Position numbers and translations under genes: made by a program. This document shows, piece by piece, positions 63,732-64,000 of a stretch of DNA of 64,000 nucleotides. The notes beneath the pieces were generated by a model, which was not told the origin of the DNA, made no database searches, and saw only the letters and a list, made by a program, of their open reading frames with translations. The first letter of the stretch is position 1; the number at the start of each line of letters is the position of its first letter. Origin of the DNA: Streptomyces sp. G44 (GTDB lineage Bacteria > Actinomycetota > Actinomycetes > Streptomycetales > Streptomycetaceae); the NCBI RefSeq assembly GCF_016905445.1, contig NZ_JAFEXF010000001.1, forward strand, positions 1 to 64,000. The letters are read 5' to 3'.

Positions 63732-64000
63732 TCAGCGGCGCAGCCCGGCGGCCACGGGAGGCGGTGGCGGGGCCGGCGCGGTGCGCGGTGGTGGTGGGCA
63801 GGCGCAGACGGCGGAGCGCTCGGGTTCGGTGGAGGGGACCTCTTCGGCGCAGCTGCTGCGGCCGGGGTGCGGGACGCGCCGGTCGGCGAGGGCGTTACGG
63901 GTGTGGGAGAGGTCGCTACGGATGGCTTGCAGACGCTCGTCGGCGAGGTAGCGCAGACGGCGGGCGATGTGCGGGTCGGCCGCGTCGCCAAGGCCGTCGT
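63732..64000 (-). CDS. Hypothetical protein, C-terminal part (cut by window edge)
   Basis: A minus-strand frame enters from the right edge (DGLGDAADPHIARRLRYLAD, ERLQAIRSDLSHTRNALADR) and stops at 63732 after a Pro-rich tail. The visible part is helical then disordered. It is the first gene seen of the long element operon that continues outside the window. Confidence 0.5.
   Translation of the reverse strand, partial: DGLGDAADPHIARRLRYLADERLQAIRSDLSHTRNALADRRVPHPGRSSCAEEVPSTEPERSAVCACPPPPRTAPAPPPPPVAAGLRR

Overview
The window is a high-GC actinomycete chromosome, almost certainly Streptomyces. Supporting signs are the GC-biased third codon positions, frequent GTG and TTG starts, 4-nt overlapping genes, a bacterial Ku gene, an XRE/DUF5753 regulator with a DUF397 partner, a DUF574-type methyltransferase and a cluster of DUF317 proteins.

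Left part (1-21.7 kb) looks like host backbone. It holds a Ku gene facing a small Rho_N-type protein, an SDR, a zinc alcohol dehydrogenase, and a GntR repressor divergent from sarcosine oxidase genes in which SoxB and SoxA are fused into one 1293-aa protein with no SoxD. A poly-3-hydroxybutyrate / 3-hydroxybutyrate utilisation locus follows: PucR-type regulator, MHS transporter, 3-hydroxybutyrate dehydrogenase, divergent 3-oxoacid CoA-transferase subunits, and a secreted PHB-depolymerase-type esterase. Then come small regulators and a sigma-like protein.

Middle part (21.7-46.1 kb) is an island bounded by two broken host genes. On the left only the first ten codons of panD remain (21728), followed by a tyrosine integrase. 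On the right only the 5' half of a tRNA-Arg(TCT) remains (46116, minus strand). The island carries a 1501-aa NACHT-like NTPase with a C-terminal PD-(D/E)XK nuclease (candidate anti-phage protein), a glycine-rich secreted protein, a nicotinamidase, an EF-hand protein, a cold-shock protein, and what reads as a near-complete sterol biosynthesis cluster (32.2-44.6 kb). The cluster has a C24 methyltransferase, ERG24/DHCR7-type sterol reductase, squalene-epoxidase-like FAD enzyme, SdmB/HpnA-like dehydrogenase, CYP51, SdmA-like Rieske oxygenase, oxidosqualene cyclase (DCTAE motif), EBP-type sterol isomerase and an MMPL/RND exporter. Together they could take squalene to a 4-demethylated, 14-demethylated, 24-alkylated sterol and export it. 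I consider this the main discovery in the window, because a whole sterol pathway is not expected in Streptomyces.

Right part (46.3-64 kb) is mobile-element DNA. It has a NucS/DUF5655-type nuclease, an orphan zinc/ParA-like protein, four DUF317 proteins, a DnaB_N-domain protein, a C5-cytosine methyltransferase translationally coupled to a PP-loop (PAPS-reductase-like) enzyme that has no ordinary start codon, a TraG/VirD4-like coupling ATPase, an alpha/beta hydrolase, and many small proteins in one long minus-strand operon. Two small genes there appear frameshifted. The operon runs off the right edge.
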